Shown here one piece after another: positions 27,201-34,708 of a DNA stretch of 64,000 nucleotides. Source of the stretch: Stieleria bergensis. Lineage in GTDB: Bacteria > Planctomycetota > Planctomycetia > Pirellulales > Pirellulaceae. A program made the translations under genes and the position numbers. The DNA is taken from NCBI GenBank assembly GCA_007745635.1, contig CP036272.1, positions 2,314,370 to 2,378,369 of the forward strand, in the 5' to 3' direction. Position 1 is the stretch's first letter. Each line of letters begins with the position of its first letter. A model generated the notes under the pieces. It did not search any database. It was not told the origin of the DNA and saw only the letters and a list, made by a program, of their open reading frames with translations.

Positions 27201-27483
27201 TCAGCAGTTGCTTGGCTGCTGGGGACTGGTCATCGTTTTCCAGTTGATCGATTCGCTCACGCAGGGAGACCTCGGGGGAATCAAGGTTTGTCTGCTTGGC
27301 GATGCTTGAACTGGCCTGCTCATCGGCGACCGCAGGCTTCGACGGATCGGGCGTGACACGGACCGCGCTGCGATCTCCACATCCACAGCAAAACGCCCAC
27401 ACCAACACGCTCCAGGCAAATGGCTGCAACAGGCGAGCAGCGACAAGGGAGGAATCGACAAGAAATGAACGTGCGGTTGTCAC
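24283..27483 (-). CDS. TPR + FG-GAP + ASPIC/UnbV lipoprotein (paralogue 3)
   Basis: The GTG at 27483 gives 1066 residues, close to the other two paralogues (1053 and 1054), and places the lipobox WAFCCGC at Cys35. TPR-like repeats occupy about residues 80-420 (ANYLMARLQFNRGNAEQALAI, LRIMILKRLDRYSDAADAI). The propeller region holds DFDRDGWADVYL, DVNQDGFPDLYLA, DLNGDALPDLFEG, DFDGSGSNEVFVG, DFNRDGRFDLQIA, DLDRNGFLDFVVT and DYDHDGALDFLVT loops. The UnbV domain (VTIHWPSGSKQ) ends it. No ATG competes for the start. The molecular role is unknown; the fold suggests extracellular ligand or polysaccharide binding. Confidence 0.92.
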   Translation of the reverse strand: MTTARSFLVDSSLVAARLLQPFAWSVLVWAFCCGCGDRSAVRVTPDPSKPAVADEQASSSIAKQTNLDSPEVSLRERIDQLENDDQSPAAKQLLTQQLIVDPNDMQANYLMARLQFNRGNAEQALAITERFSASDSAATTEFLELRIMILKRLDRYSDAADAIQQIIAQHTEQNATLRERLLHELWATLCRCGRRQEASEIAIRMARAGRATREELISLIRRDESFPSPRLLTRNDGSRDERSHPNLFSPGLGLARWYFDDGQYQAALKQLRLPNGQGNQTPDARAFEGRILAKLQATDRLATWLINHREALHTREDFWIALTEYWKQKRKFESAAHAALQGLQINPTNREMVQHASGLMYTLQRREDGDYFKSFGIDLANTETAATIVFLGESNLQQSLQTLLQRLVELGRPFETLNWKKLTIPPSQPGLLQHLEAQRVSLLKNPNALAMSAEYARQDIPIDTFSDQADWQQLVTSTGPTTPAVNDQAVNKQANVAFVPHLVDRAKQVGLTHEYLFSDRRDFEQIALYEAMGGGVGVLDFDRDGWADVYLAQGATDPPDQLASVSSQLFRNLSGKFAPVTENSLAGDFQFSTGIACGDVNQDGFPDLYLAALGKNRMLINNGDGTFRDATDQFEPSADQFSTSLAIADLNGDALPDLFEGNYFEIEGAFQRPKKNAQGQFTPPSPLTHFAGNDRWFANLGDGSWKTHTISSDVARPGTSLGVVITDFDGSGSNEVFVGNDMRANHFLKVAPSDPHTETLQSSDSKGVTFVNQADFLGLAMGTLGVPNGCMGIATGDFNRDGRFDLQIANYSQEPCNLFLQNAEGSFSDLAMRRGMHQPTNPMVGFGTKSVDLDRNGFLDFVVTNGHIFDMRYSGEPFKMPPQMFMGTGIDYQSLFPTDSENDSSDQPKQAEHAYWQHDYLGRAMATLDYDHDGALDFLVTHLDHPTALLHNESFTGEPERIAAGKRWLQIELTGIQSERDAIGAKVSVSYAGQVFTNWVTAGDGYFCTDEPVLSFAFPAIKSKQLPSVNVTIHWPSGSKQRLKTMELGHRYLVLEGQPDTFKLQP

Positions 27484-27630
27484 GGTGTGCTACTGACTGG
27501 GGCAATGAAGGGGCAACGCTTAGTTTAACATCTGTCCTCCGCTGTCAGTGGGGGGAACGACCGCCGAATCGGTGCGGTCATCAAAAAATGCGTGAACGCC
27601 TGTTCAATACGTTGGCAGTGGAGCAAAAAA

Positions 27631-27650
27631 AAACGCTCCCATGAGCGTTT
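27631..27650 (-). terminator. Terminator of the TIGR03000 gene
   Basis: The minus strand reads AAACGCTC, loop ATGG, GAGCGTTT, then a run of T's continuing the stem (TTTTTTTTT in total with the stem end). The 8-bp stem is perfect and lies about 40 bases after the stop at 27691. Confidence 0.9.
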
Positions 27651-27690
27651 AACCCAGGGAGCGTTGTTGGTCTCGATTGACGGCGCTGAA

Positions 27691-28779
27691 CTAGTTCTGA
27701 GCGAGCTCAAGCGAATCAAAATCGAAGGTCAATTCATTGTTGGTGCCTGCGAGCACGTCAATGGTTTGTTCGCGGCTGATTTCGTTGCCGTTGATTACCG
27801 TGGTGACGCGAATGGTGTATTCGTCCCACGATTGGCCTTCTTGCAGTGACGTGGTGCGGAAGGTGCGTACCATGCCATCGCCAGCAGCTTTGCTGCCAGC
27901 CAATGTCACAACGGCGTCCGCAGGGACGTGCACTTTGACTTCGGTGACCAAGGGTAGGTCCGTTGCTTCAGGGGCTTCTTCAGCAACTTCTACGGTCGCT
28001 GTGTCTGAGAAACTGATCTCTTGGATGTCGCCACCACGCAGCTGGATGTTGCGACGGAAGGTCTTCATTTCGCCATTCACTTCGCAGGTGACTTCAACGT
28101 TGTAGTTGTACACCAAGCCATCTTTCAGGCCACGCGAAAGGAAGCGGCGAGAGGCACCGGTGCTGGTGGTCGCGTTGCCGTTGACTTTCAATTCAGCGTT
28201 GGCGTCAGGCAGAGAAACCATTAGCAGAGCCGAATCGTTTTCGACTGCTTCTTCGGCCGGGGCACTGGTTGCTTCGTAGCCACCCAGGTCAGCGAAGCGT
28301 GTGCTGCGAGGTGCACGGAAGTAGCTGCTCGCTGCGCCGTCGGTGATCGCTGGTGCCGGAGCTGGACCTGGTGCCACTGTAGGTGCGACGGTGCCGCCAG
28401 AAGAACCGCCACTGCTGCCACCGGAAGAACCGCCACTGCTGCCGCCCCATGATCCGCCACTGCTGCCATGGAAGGCTGCTCGGCGTGCTGCATGTTTCGC
28501 GTGAATGTGTTGGAACAAACGGCGAACTGGACCCACATAGCCGCCAGATGATCCGCCTGAAGAGCCGTGTGAGCCCCATGAACCACCGGAGGAACCACCA
28601 GAGGAACCACCAAAGGATCCACCCGAGGAGTACCAGCTGATGTAGCCACCACTGCTTCCGTATCCGCCCGATGATCCACCGGACGATCCGCCCGATGACC
28701 CACCAGCGTAAGCCAACTGACCAAAGCCTGCAGCGGCAGCTAAGACTGCACAGCAAACCGATAGACGTACTCGGGGCAT
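27691..28779 (-). CDS. Ser/Gly-rich protein with two TIGR03000 domains
   Basis: The 362-residue protein starts at the ATG at 28779 behind AGGAG (about 12 bases upstream). A signal peptide (VCCAVLAAAAGFGQLAYA) leads into long GGSSGG-type blocks interrupted by a His-rich basic piece (VRRLFQHIHAKHAARRAAFHG). The second half has two copies of the planctomycete TIGR03000 domain, starting LLMVSLPDANAELKVNG and VTEVKVHVPADAVVTLAG, each with a YNVEV/YTIRV strand and an ending like GGDIQEISF/GTNNELTF. It is exported. The Ser-Gly blocks suggest a surface or matrix role. Open frame before 28779 is not supported by composition. Confidence 0.9.
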   Translation of the reverse strand: MPRVRLSVCCAVLAAAAGFGQLAYAGGSSGGSSGGSSGGYGSSGGYISWYSSGGSFGGSSGGSSGGSWGSHGSSGGSSGGYVGPVRRLFQHIHAKHAARRAAFHGSSGGSWGGSSGGSSGGSSGGSSGGTVAPTVAPGPAPAPAITDGAASSYFRAPRSTRFADLGGYEATSAPAEEAVENDSALLMVSLPDANAELKVNGNATTSTGASRRFLSRGLKDGLVYNYNVEVTCEVNGEMKTFRRNIQLRGGDIQEISFSDTATVEVAEEAPEATDLPLVTEVKVHVPADAVVTLAGSKAAGDGMVRTFRTTSLQEGQSWDEYTIRVTTVINGNEISREQTIDVLAGTNNELTFDFDSLELAQN

Positions 28780-29287
28780 AATTCTTCTTCTCCTAGATGA
28801 TTCAATTTTTGGACCCAATCCGCGGCACTCGAGCCGAATCTTACAACTCGCCTCATCCGGTAGAATACTATGCGCCAGATGGGGCATTCAAGTAGATTGA
28901 CAAGAATTTAGTGTCTAGGTGGGTTAGGAGCTTGAGAAAAATTGTCTATCGGCGGGAATTATTCGCCAATTCTTGCCCACAGACGTGTCATGAACCCACC
29001 GCAGCCCCAAATGAGCGGTCTGATTGAGCTAGTTTGTCCCCAAGCGAGCCTCACACTGGCAGCAGGCAGAATCGCGAGTGTCTCAGGGGTGAACGAGCAG
29101 AGAACCCTCAGGCAGCCCTCGCGACTGGCCCGCAAGGCGTTTACGCACAGTGAGCGACCGATGCGATCGAGGAACGCCGCAGAGGCAAACGCAGAGGCAA
29201 ACGCAGAGGCAAACGCAGAGGCAAACGCAGAGGCAAACGCAGAGGCTTTGTCCTGGCTCTGTAAAACACAAGCCCTCAACACCATGC
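28780..29287. other. Intergenic region with 12-bp tandem repeats
   Basis: No gene was found. One open frame running from 28942 into the IS ends is not credible. The region holds the 12-bp array at 29179-29246 and ends at the target duplication of the older mobile element. Confidence 0.5.
29179..29246. repeat. 12-bp tandem repeat, about 5.7 copies
   Basis: Five exact copies of GCAGAGGCAAAC and a sixth partial copy (GCAGAGGC) stand in a row. It is intergenic, outside the mobile element. No sequence variation is visible among copies, which suggests recent expansion or ongoing homogenisation. Confidence 0.93.
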
Positions 29288-29298
29288 CACAAATCATG
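29288..29298. repeat. Target duplication of the outer element, left
   Basis: CACAAATCATG occurs here and at 31010-31020, directly outside the ends of the outer element. Confidence 0.85.
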
Positions 29299-29349
29299 CA
29301 CTGCTTTGAAGAGCTTCGAGTCCGGTGGTGCGGATGCGGAAAATCCACG

Positions 29350-29375
29350 GGATTGTGGCCCAGGATTGTGGCCCA
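29350..29375. repeat. 13-bp tandem repeat, 2 copies
   Basis: GGATTGTGGCCCA occurs twice head to tail inside the left half of the outer element. Confidence 0.85.
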
Positions 29376-29401
29376 GCGGTGCGCTGCGATTTCATTGGTG
29401 C

Positions 29402-29412
29402 GTGCAAGCACG
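29402..29412. repeat. Target duplication of the IS, left
   Basis: GTGCAAGCACG is repeated at 30896-30906. The original target, GGTGC plus this sequence plus GCACC, is nearly palindromic, so the IS appears to have entered a hairpin. Confidence 0.88.
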
Positions 29413-30895
29413 CACTGCTTTGAACATCTTTGGTTAGTCTGTTTTCGCGTTCAGAATCTTGTGCACGGATTTTGGACGCTTTTTGGTTTTCCGCTTCTGC
29501 GGCTTACGTTTCTTGGAATTCGTCGATTTGATCCAGAAGTCGTTCCACCGTATTCGTAGCAACTCATGCAGATGCTGCTGAGAAGCCCCTGCGTTTCGTA
29601 TCGGAACGAGTGTCTCGATATCAAACCCTGACAACAGAACTTGCCAGGTGACTAGTTCGCGCTGGACATCTATGAACAGTTTCTCAATCGAAACCATCTC
29701 CGTTTCTCGGTCTTGATGCCCAGCAATGTAGCTGCGTAGAAGTTGCAGTTGGTTGTAAAGCAAAAGGCAAATTGCAAACTGAAACAAACCTGCCTGAGGT
29801 GTACTTCCGATCAAGTTCTCGAGACTAAACACCTCGGTGACCTTTTGGAAGACACGCTCAATCTCCCAACGCTCTCCATAGAGATACAAAAGATCGGCAG
29901 CTGGATATTTGCGAACGCCAAAAAGCTCCGTTACGATCGATAACTCCGCACCATCATCAAGCTCGAGCGTGATCCGTCTGACGTAGCATTGATGCTTGTT
30001 GGAGTCAGCTCCCAGCCACCCACACTCATCGGTATAAGCTCGCCCATTGACATCGAGGCCTTCGCGGACAGTTTCATTTTCATCCCGGAAAAAGCTGTTT
30101 TTTGCGTTGTAGCGGACGACATAGTGATCACCGTTTTCGCTGAAACGCCCAAGCTGAATGAGATCGCAAAACTGCCGGTCTCCTACCCAAAGTTGCTTCC
30201 CCTGTGTGCGTTTTCGAACGTCCTCAAGCAAGCGTGGCAGAAGACGAACATCATTGGCGTCACCGTCAGTGTCCACCGCTAAGCCGACCGCAGTTCCTGT
30301 CTGATAATCGGTGGCAACCAACGCCTTGCCGCCAATCAACCCCTCTTGACTGTTACGTAGAGGCTTGAGGCGTTTGGCAATGCCTTTAATTGTCTTGCCA
30401 TCGACGGTTCGGACTTTGAAGGAGGTGAAACAGGCGGGTAACGACTTTCGGTTTTCCTGAGGAAAGAGGGCGAGCAGTCGATCCGCCATGGTGGAGAATA
30501 AATCAACGGTCACCTCCACAGGCATGCGTCCCAGCTTGCCATAAACCGCTCTCTTCGACGCGGTCAATGTTCCTTGCTGAGAAGCGTGCTCAAAGCTCTG
30601 GTTTCCACTTCCAGCGTGCTGGGTAAGAGCATCATGGACGAGTTGCACGATGAGCGGAAACGAGACCTCACGCGAATAGCAACGCCCCCGCGATCTTTCA
30701 AAGACCTGGTTGAGACACTTCTCATCTGCGATGTATCGCCAGCAAACAAAGAGAGCATCTGCAAGCGAAGCCGCTGCTTGAACCTTATTGGCAAAGTCGT
30801 CCATGACCCGATCCCGGTACGAGGAAATCCTAATTGGGCCAAAAAACCAAGGAAAAAGCAAGGTCAATCCGAATCACAACATGTTCAAAGCAGTG
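29413..30895. mobile_element. IS4-family insertion sequence, complete
   Basis: The element spans 1483 bases. Its ends are perfect 15-base inverted repeats (CACTGCTTTGAACAT on the left; the inverse at 30881-30895), flanked by the 11-base duplication GTGCAAGCACG. It carries a single transposase gene on the minus strand, ending 21 bases from the left end and starting 91 bases from the right end. IS4 elements usually make 9-12 base duplications, in agreement with this. Intact repeats and gene suggest that it is recent and possibly active. Confidence 0.92.
29434..30804 (-). CDS. IS4-family transposase
   Basis: The 456-residue protein starts at the ATG at 30804 (MDDFANKVQAAASLADALFV). The DDE catalytic set is visible: the first Asp in VDGKTIKG, the second in WVGDRQFCD, and the Glu in YGERWEIERVF, which matches the IS4-type Y-x2-R-x3-E signature (the Lys lies 5 positions after the Glu rather than 7). 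An N-terminal helical DNA-binding region and a Lys/Arg-rich C-terminus complete it. No frameshift or internal stop is present. The frame is open back to 30867, but that part lies very close to the right terminal repeat and is not needed. Confidence 0.95.
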   Translation of the reverse strand: MDDFANKVQAAASLADALFVCWRYIADEKCLNQVFERSRGRCYSREVSFPLIVQLVHDALTQHAGSGNQSFEHASQQGTLTASKRAVYGKLGRMPVEVTVDLFSTMADRLLALFPQENRKSLPACFTSFKVRTVDGKTIKGIAKRLKPLRNSQEGLIGGKALVATDYQTGTAVGLAVDTDGDANDVRLLPRLLEDVRKRTQGKQLWVGDRQFCDLIQLGRFSENGDHYVVRYNAKNSFFRDENETVREGLDVNGRAYTDECGWLGADSNKHQCYVRRITLELDDGAELSIVTELFGVRKYPAADLLYLYGERWEIERVFQKVTEVFSLENLIGSTPQAGLFQFAICLLLYNQLQLLRSYIAGHQDRETEMVSIEKLFIDVQRELVTWQVLLSGFDIETLVPIRNAGASQQHLHELLRIRWNDFWIKSTNSKKRKPQKRKTKKRPKSVHKILNAKTD

Positions 30896-30906
30896 GTGCA
30901 AGCACG
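30896..30906. repeat. Target duplication of the IS, right
   Basis: GTGCAAGCACG, the same as at 29402-29412. Confidence 0.88.
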
Positions 30907-31009
30907 GCACCCTATCGAAGCAAGCTCCGGTTCGATGAAATTGCGATTGGGCAGAGAAAACCCGGGGAAACGCAACATCAACCAGAACGATAATATTGTC
31001 AAAGCAGTG

Positions 31010-31020
31010 CACAAATCATG
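31010..31020. repeat. Target duplication of the outer element, right
   Basis: CACAAATCATG, the same as at 29288-29298. Confidence 0.85.
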
Positions 31021-31126
31021 GCACCCAATTCGCTAAACTTGACCTGGCTGTCGCTGAGGGTCGGCGGAGGAAGTCGACGGAAAGGAAGTTGGCGAGCAGC
31101 TCTGTATCGTTTCGAGGAGTGAATGA

Positions 31127-31552
31127 ATGAATGTCAAATGGCAATGGGCGACGTTGGGCGGTTACGACTTTGACGTTCAGAGGCTTCGTCAACTGGCAAA
31201 GTGGCTGGTCGTTGCCGCGATCGTTTTTTGGGCCTTGTCTCTGGCATGGATCGTCCTGGTCAAGGTCCTTGGGGTTGGCACAGGAGACATGCAAGTTGGG
31301 CCGCTAGGGTTTGTGTTTGGCGCTGTCTTGATCCCTCCATTTCTGAGCTTAGCCGTTTCCGTTTCGTTGGTCGCGTACATGATGCCGACAGTGGTCGCCT
31401 ACGCCCGTCACCACCCAAGCACGGTTGCAGTTGGGATGTTGAATGTGCTGGGCGGTTGGTTTTTGCTGGGCTGGATTCTGTCGCTCGTGTGGGCTGTGTT
31501 CAGCGACACCCAACAAAGTGCGCAAGCAATATCCGATGGGAACCGTGGCTGA
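31127..31552 (+). CDS. Superinfection-immunity-like membrane protein
   Basis: The 141-residue protein has three to four transmembrane segments (LVVAAIVFWALSLAWIVLV, GFVFGAVLIPPFLSLAVSVSL, VLGGWFLLGWILSLVWAVF). The last 50 residues fit the Imm_superinfect family, known from phage T4 Imm: PT(V)VAYARHHPSTVAVGMLNVLGGWFLLGWILSLVWA, shown here in parts. T4 Imm blocks injection of DNA by a second phage; most chromosomal homologues have no tested function. GAGGAG at 31114-31119 is 7 bases before the ATG at 31127, a strong start. It lies just outside the nested IS, so an accessory origin is possible. Confidence 0.75.
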   Translation: MNVKWQWATLGGYDFDVQRLRQLAKWLVVAAIVFWALSLAWIVLVKVLGVGTGDMQVGPLGFVFGAVLIPPFLSLAVSVSLVAYMMPTVVAYARHHPSTVAVGMLNVLGGWFLLGWILSLVWAVFSDTQQSAQAISDGNRG

Positions 31553-31657
31553 TCTGCCCCCATTAGCCGCTGGCCGTTCGGCTCGGTTTTCTGGTTTTGC
31601 CGTGTCGCGACAAAACCATGGCTAACGCCAAAACAGCTGATGGCAACCGCGTCACCG

Positions 31658-32143
31658 TTAGTTGCGATTGTCATCGTGAAGGACTTGGTCGATGACGATA
31701 CAGGAGCACAGAATCGAAACGTCGTCTTCGTTTTCGATGATGTCGACCCCATAGCTATCGGTCCAGCCCCAGTAGTTCTTGCTGACGCGTGCAACGGTGC
31801 GACCGGATCGTTCGAATTCAAACTCGTGTTGCCAAAATGAGCCCGTGATCGAATAGTCGTTCGGGCCAGGCACATCCAGTGTGAACTTTTGCTTGAACCA
31901 ACTGAACTCTTTCAGCACTTCCGCAAAGACCTCGCCATTGACCATGATCCGATAGCGAGGCATCAGCGACATCATCTTTTGACTGATGAAGGCCAATTCA
32001 TTGCCTTGCAGGTCTTGGAAGGAGAGTTTGTCTCCCCAGGAAAATGCTTTGCCATCGACGTGGAAGCATGGCTGACCGGATCTGTCGGTGATGTCGAAAT
32101 CGTTTCCCCAAGACCAGAACTTCTCTTTAATTTTGTAGAGCAA
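31658..32143 (-). CDS. LURP-one-related (scramblase-like fold) protein
   Basis: The 161-residue protein fits the LURP-one/DUF567 family. It starts MLYKIKEKFWSWGNDFDI and shows the beta-barrel strands of the fold (GQPCFHVDGKAFSWGDKLSFQD, LMPRYRIMVNGEVFAEVLKEF, FTLDVPGPNDYSITGSFW). The family includes tubby-like and scramblase-type barrels with a central helix; bacterial members are uncharacterised. The TTG at 32143 is the real start: AGGAGG at 32152-32157 is 8 bases away and no ATG competes. It has no signal peptide, so it is probably cytoplasmic. Confidence 0.85.
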   Translation of the reverse strand: MLYKIKEKFWSWGNDFDITDRSGQPCFHVDGKAFSWGDKLSFQDLQGNELAFISQKMMSLMPRYRIMVNGEVFAEVLKEFSWFKQKFTLDVPGPNDYSITGSFWQHEFEFERSGRTVARVSKNYWGWTDSYGVDIIENEDDVSILCSCIVIDQVLHDDNRN

Positions 32144-32151
32144 AGCTGATT

Positions 32152-32157
32152 CCTCCT
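32152..32157 (-). promoter_or_regulatory. Shine-Dalgarno deciding a TTG start
   Basis: AGGAGG on the minus strand is 8 bases before the TTG at 32143. It is one of the strongest ribosome sites in the window. Confidence 0.85.
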
Positions 32158-32257
32158 TCGTTTAGCATCTTTGATTGTTTCACGCAGTAAATGATTCATT
32201 ACAAGTGATCCATGCAAGCCTGCTGGATCGGTTGCGAAACCGACTCTTCGAGGCCTG

Positions 32258-32401
32258 TTAAGTAAGGCTGCGAAGACACTCGATGGGGGCGCCGAGGGAA
32301 TCGTTTTCCATTGCCGGGTTCATCGCCGGGCCGATTTCACTGCGTTGACACTCCGTTGCGCAGCCTGAAATGCCAGCGATGAGCAAAGCAACGGGAGCCA
32401 A
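32258..32401 (-). CDS. Possible 47-residue lipoprotein
   Basis: From the TTG at 32401 the minus strand reads MAPVALLIAGISGCATECQR and continues to a TAA at 32258. The hydrophobic stretch with ISGC (Cys14) is lipobox-like, and the mature part is short and acidic. The signal is shorter than usual and has no positive n-region, and no good ribosome site precedes it. An upstream start is impossible because of an in-frame TAA. It is offered as a candidate only. Confidence 0.3.
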   Translation of the reverse strand: MAPVALLIAGISGCATECQRSEIGPAMNPAMENDSLGAPIECLRSLT

Positions 32402-32899
32402 ATCGACCGCCCCAGTCTCACCTTACCAGTGCCACCGCGGAAGGGGGCGAGTCTGGAACGCCGATCACCAACGCTCTGACCAGGGAAGGTCTGGCACAGG
32501 AAGGTCTGGCACAGGAAGGTCTGGCACAGGAAGGTCTGGCACAGGAACAGATGTCGCGTTGGTGCTGAAAAGCGTTGGCAGGCGATTTTATCACACTGCA
32601 CAAAATACTGCGTTGGAACCTACAGCGCTCGTTCGAGTCGGTGGTTTTGTTGGTCTGGCGGCCGCAATTGAATCTGCACAAATTGCCGATCAGTCGGTAA
32701 GCTTTTGGCAGTGGATCATTCGCAGCTTGAGTGATTCGCGATGCAGGCCTGCTGGCCATTGCGAGGCGATGTCGTTTCGTTGGTCCCGTCGGTTGGGGCG
32801 GCTGGTTGCCTGTTTGCGGAGTGATTCACTGCGAGAATTGCTGCGAAATTTGCTGAGCTATTTACCGAGTCGTCTTTCCCGGATTTGACACAAACTCCC
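32402..32899. other. Intergenic region with 15-bp repeat array
   Basis: No gene is supported. Long open frames on both strands run through the repeat array and owe their length to it. A GC skew change was not assessed. The last 100 bases before the trpS start contain no clear promoter. Confidence 0.45.
32486..32545. repeat. 15-bp tandem repeat, 4 copies
   Basis: AAGGTCTGGCACAGG occurs four times without change; a fifth degenerate unit (CTGACCAGG) may precede it. It is intergenic. Confidence 0.93.
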
Positions 32900-33883
32900 A
32901 TGTCTGAAACCGCTAAACCTTGTCGAGTGCTTTCTGGAATTCAGCCAACAGGTCGTCCTCACTGGGGCAATTACTTTGGTGCGATCCGTCAGTACATTGA
33001 CTTACAGGAAAACAACCAGGGCTTCTATTTCATTGCTGATTTGCACGCCTTGACCACGGTTCGCGATGCAGAGGCTTTGCGACAGCATGTGATTGACACC
33101 TCACTGGACTTACTGGCACTGGGGCTTGATCCGAAAAAAGCCACGTTGTTTGTGCAATCACAGGTGCCCGAGGTCAGTGAGCTGTGTTGGATTCTGCTGA
33201 GCGGGACTCCGATGGGCCTGCTCCAACGCTGTGTTGCTTACAAGGAAAAGATGGACAAGGGGCTGCCTGCCGATGCGGGCTTGTTCTCGTATCCCGTGTT
33301 GCAGGCGGCGGACATTCTGGCCTACGACAGTCAGTTGGTTCCCGTGGGGGCTGATCAAGTGCAGCACATCGAGGTTTGCCGCGACATCGCTCAGCGATTC
33401 AACCATCAGTTCGGTGACACCTTCGTCCTGCCCAACGCCAGTGTGCTGGACGATAGTGCCAAAGTTCCCGGCACGGACGGCGAAAAGATGAGCAAGAGTT
33501 ACGACAACACCTTGCCGTTGTTTGGGACAACCAAAAAAATTCGCAAGCAGATCATGCGCATCACCACCGACAGTCGTCCCATGGAGGATCCCAAGGAGCC
33601 GGAGGGCGATCACCTGTATCAGCTGTTCTCGCTATTCGCCAGTGAAGACCAGAAGCAAGAAATGGCCGCCAAGTACCGTGGTGGTGGATTCGGATATGGC
33701 GAAGTCAAGAAAGCGGTCGCCGAAGCCAGTGAGGAGCACTTTGCCAAGGCGCGCGAGAAACGACTAGAGCTGGAGCAAAACTTGGATTACGTCCATCAAG
33801 TGCTAGCCGACGGGGCAACCCGGGCACGCGAAGTTGCTGCTGGTGTCTTATCACGCGCTCAGAAAGCTTGCGGCCTGAGGTAA
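32900..33883 (+). CDS. trpS: Tryptophanyl-tRNA synthetase
   Basis: This enzyme charges tRNA-Trp. The 327-residue protein has the class I signatures: HWGN at residues 21-24 in [13 protein letters not shown], and KMSKS at 196-200. Family motifs [24 protein letters not shown] and [19 protein letters not shown] are intact. The length equals the usual bacterial type (about 330). ATG at 32900 matches the family N-terminus; a TTG at 32885 is in frame but not needed. acpS starts 12 bases after the stop, so the two may be co-transcribed. Confidence 0.96.
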   Translation: MSETAKPCRVLSGIQPTGRPHWGNYFGAIRQYIDLQENNQGFYFIADLHALTTVRDAEALRQHVIDTSLDLLALGLDPKKATLFVQSQVPEVSELCWILLSGTPMGLLQRCVAYKEKMDKGLPADAGLFSYPVLQAADILAYDSQLVPVGADQVQHIEVCRDIAQRFNHQFGDTFVLPNASVLDDSAKVPGTDGEKMSKSYDNTLPLFGTTKKIRKQIMRITTDSRPMEDPKEPEGDHLYQLFSLFASEDQKQEMAAKYRGGGFGYGEVKKAVAEASEEHFAKAREKRLELEQNLDYVHQVLADGATRAREVAAGVLSRAQKACGLR

Positions 33884-33895
33884 TCGAGTGCAACA

Positions 33896-34270
33896 ATGAG
33901 CATCGTCGCAACCGGCACCGACATCATTGAAACCGTGCGCATCGCCAAGATGATTGAAACGCACGGTGAACAGTTTCTTGAACGCGTCTACACCGCCAAC
34001 GAGATCGAGCATTGCGTGCAAAGTGCCGACACGCCGACTCAGTTTGCCATGCGCTGGGCAGCGAAAGAAGCTGTTATGAAAGCGCTCCGCTGTCGACAGC
34101 ACGGTGTGCGTTGGGTTGACATTGAAATCGTGATCGGTGCAGCAACTTACGAGGTTCGGTTGACCGGCAACGCGCGACGATGTGCCCTTGAACAGAGCAT
34201 TGAACAGCTGCACCTCAGCCTCTCGGCCTGTCGCACTCACGCGGTCGCCTATGTGATCGCTGAATCATAG
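33896..34270 (+). CDS. acpS: Holo-[acyl-carrier-protein] synthase
   Basis: AcpS transfers 4'-phosphopantetheine from CoA to the acyl carrier protein. The 124-residue protein is of normal size. The Mg-binding residues are Asp9 in GTDIIE and Glu58 in RWAAKEAVMKAL, both in their standard positions. The C-terminal strand HLSLSACRTHAVAYVIAE is typical (family: SLSHTxxYAxAxVIxE; here SACRTHAVAYVIAE, so the usual Ser-His of the motif has changed). It follows trpS by 12 bases. Genes for fatty acid synthesis are not adjacent. Confidence 0.92.
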   Translation: MSIVATGTDIIETVRIAKMIETHGEQFLERVYTANEIEHCVQSADTPTQFAMRWAAKEAVMKALRCRQHGVRWVDIEIVIGAATYEVRLTGNARRCALEQSIEQLHLSLSACRTHAVAYVIAES

Positions 34271-34708
34271 CGATTCTTTAGTCGCCTCTCTTGTCGCCGG
34301 GCCGCCAGGCGAGCCCATTCCCAGACGCTACCCCTTGGTGTCGATGTTTCGGGACCCGCTGCGCGTTCTCAACTGGGCGATGGCACGCGAAATCGGGTTA
34401 AACAGGGACGGTTTAGCGTGTTCCGGTTTCGGTGAACCGATTGGTTGATTGTTTGCCCCTAAGTGTCTACCACTGATCACGCATAGCACCGATCACGTTT
34501 GCTTTGGCGGGGCCAACGAGCGATCGGTCATTTCAGGGCTTCTCTACTAGGCCTTTGGGACTTGCGTCACCGTTCGTCTTGGCTGCGGATTTTTGACGGT
34601 ATCTCGCGTCCACTGATAAGGGCGTGTACGGATGCCCCCCTGCAAGATTCTGAAGCTTAGCCGCCGACTCACCCTGTCTTTCTAACCCTTGGAAACCAGA
34701 AAACCTTG
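34271..34708. other. Intergenic region
   Basis: No gene was found between acpS and the efflux operon. A degenerate direct repeat (CACTGATCACG, CACCGATCACG near 34470-34500) is the only pattern seen. The efflux promoter should lie here. Confidence 0.45.

Larger units (their letters stand above)
29299..31009. mobile_element. Older non-autonomous element interrupted by the IS
   Basis: The ends read CACTGCTTTGA on the left (29299) and its inverse TCAAAGCAGTG on the right (30999-31009), and the 11-base sequence CACAAATCATG flanks both. Removing the inner IS with one copy of its target duplication leaves a 217-base element with no gene. Its right part (30925-31009) resembles the tnp-upstream end of the inner IS (both carry ATTGGGC followed by an A-rich stretch), so it probably derives from a related IS by internal deletion. 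Confidence 0.75.

Noticed and set aside
28942-29559. A 205-residue open frame on the plus strand
   Set aside because: It is carried by the 12-bp repeat and runs through the IS ends and the transposase in the opposite direction; no family resemblance.
32370-32888. A 172-residue open frame through the 15-bp array, and a minus-strand one (32320-32601)
   Set aside because: Both owe their length to the repeat (GRSGT or FLCQT units); composition and starts are not protein-like.
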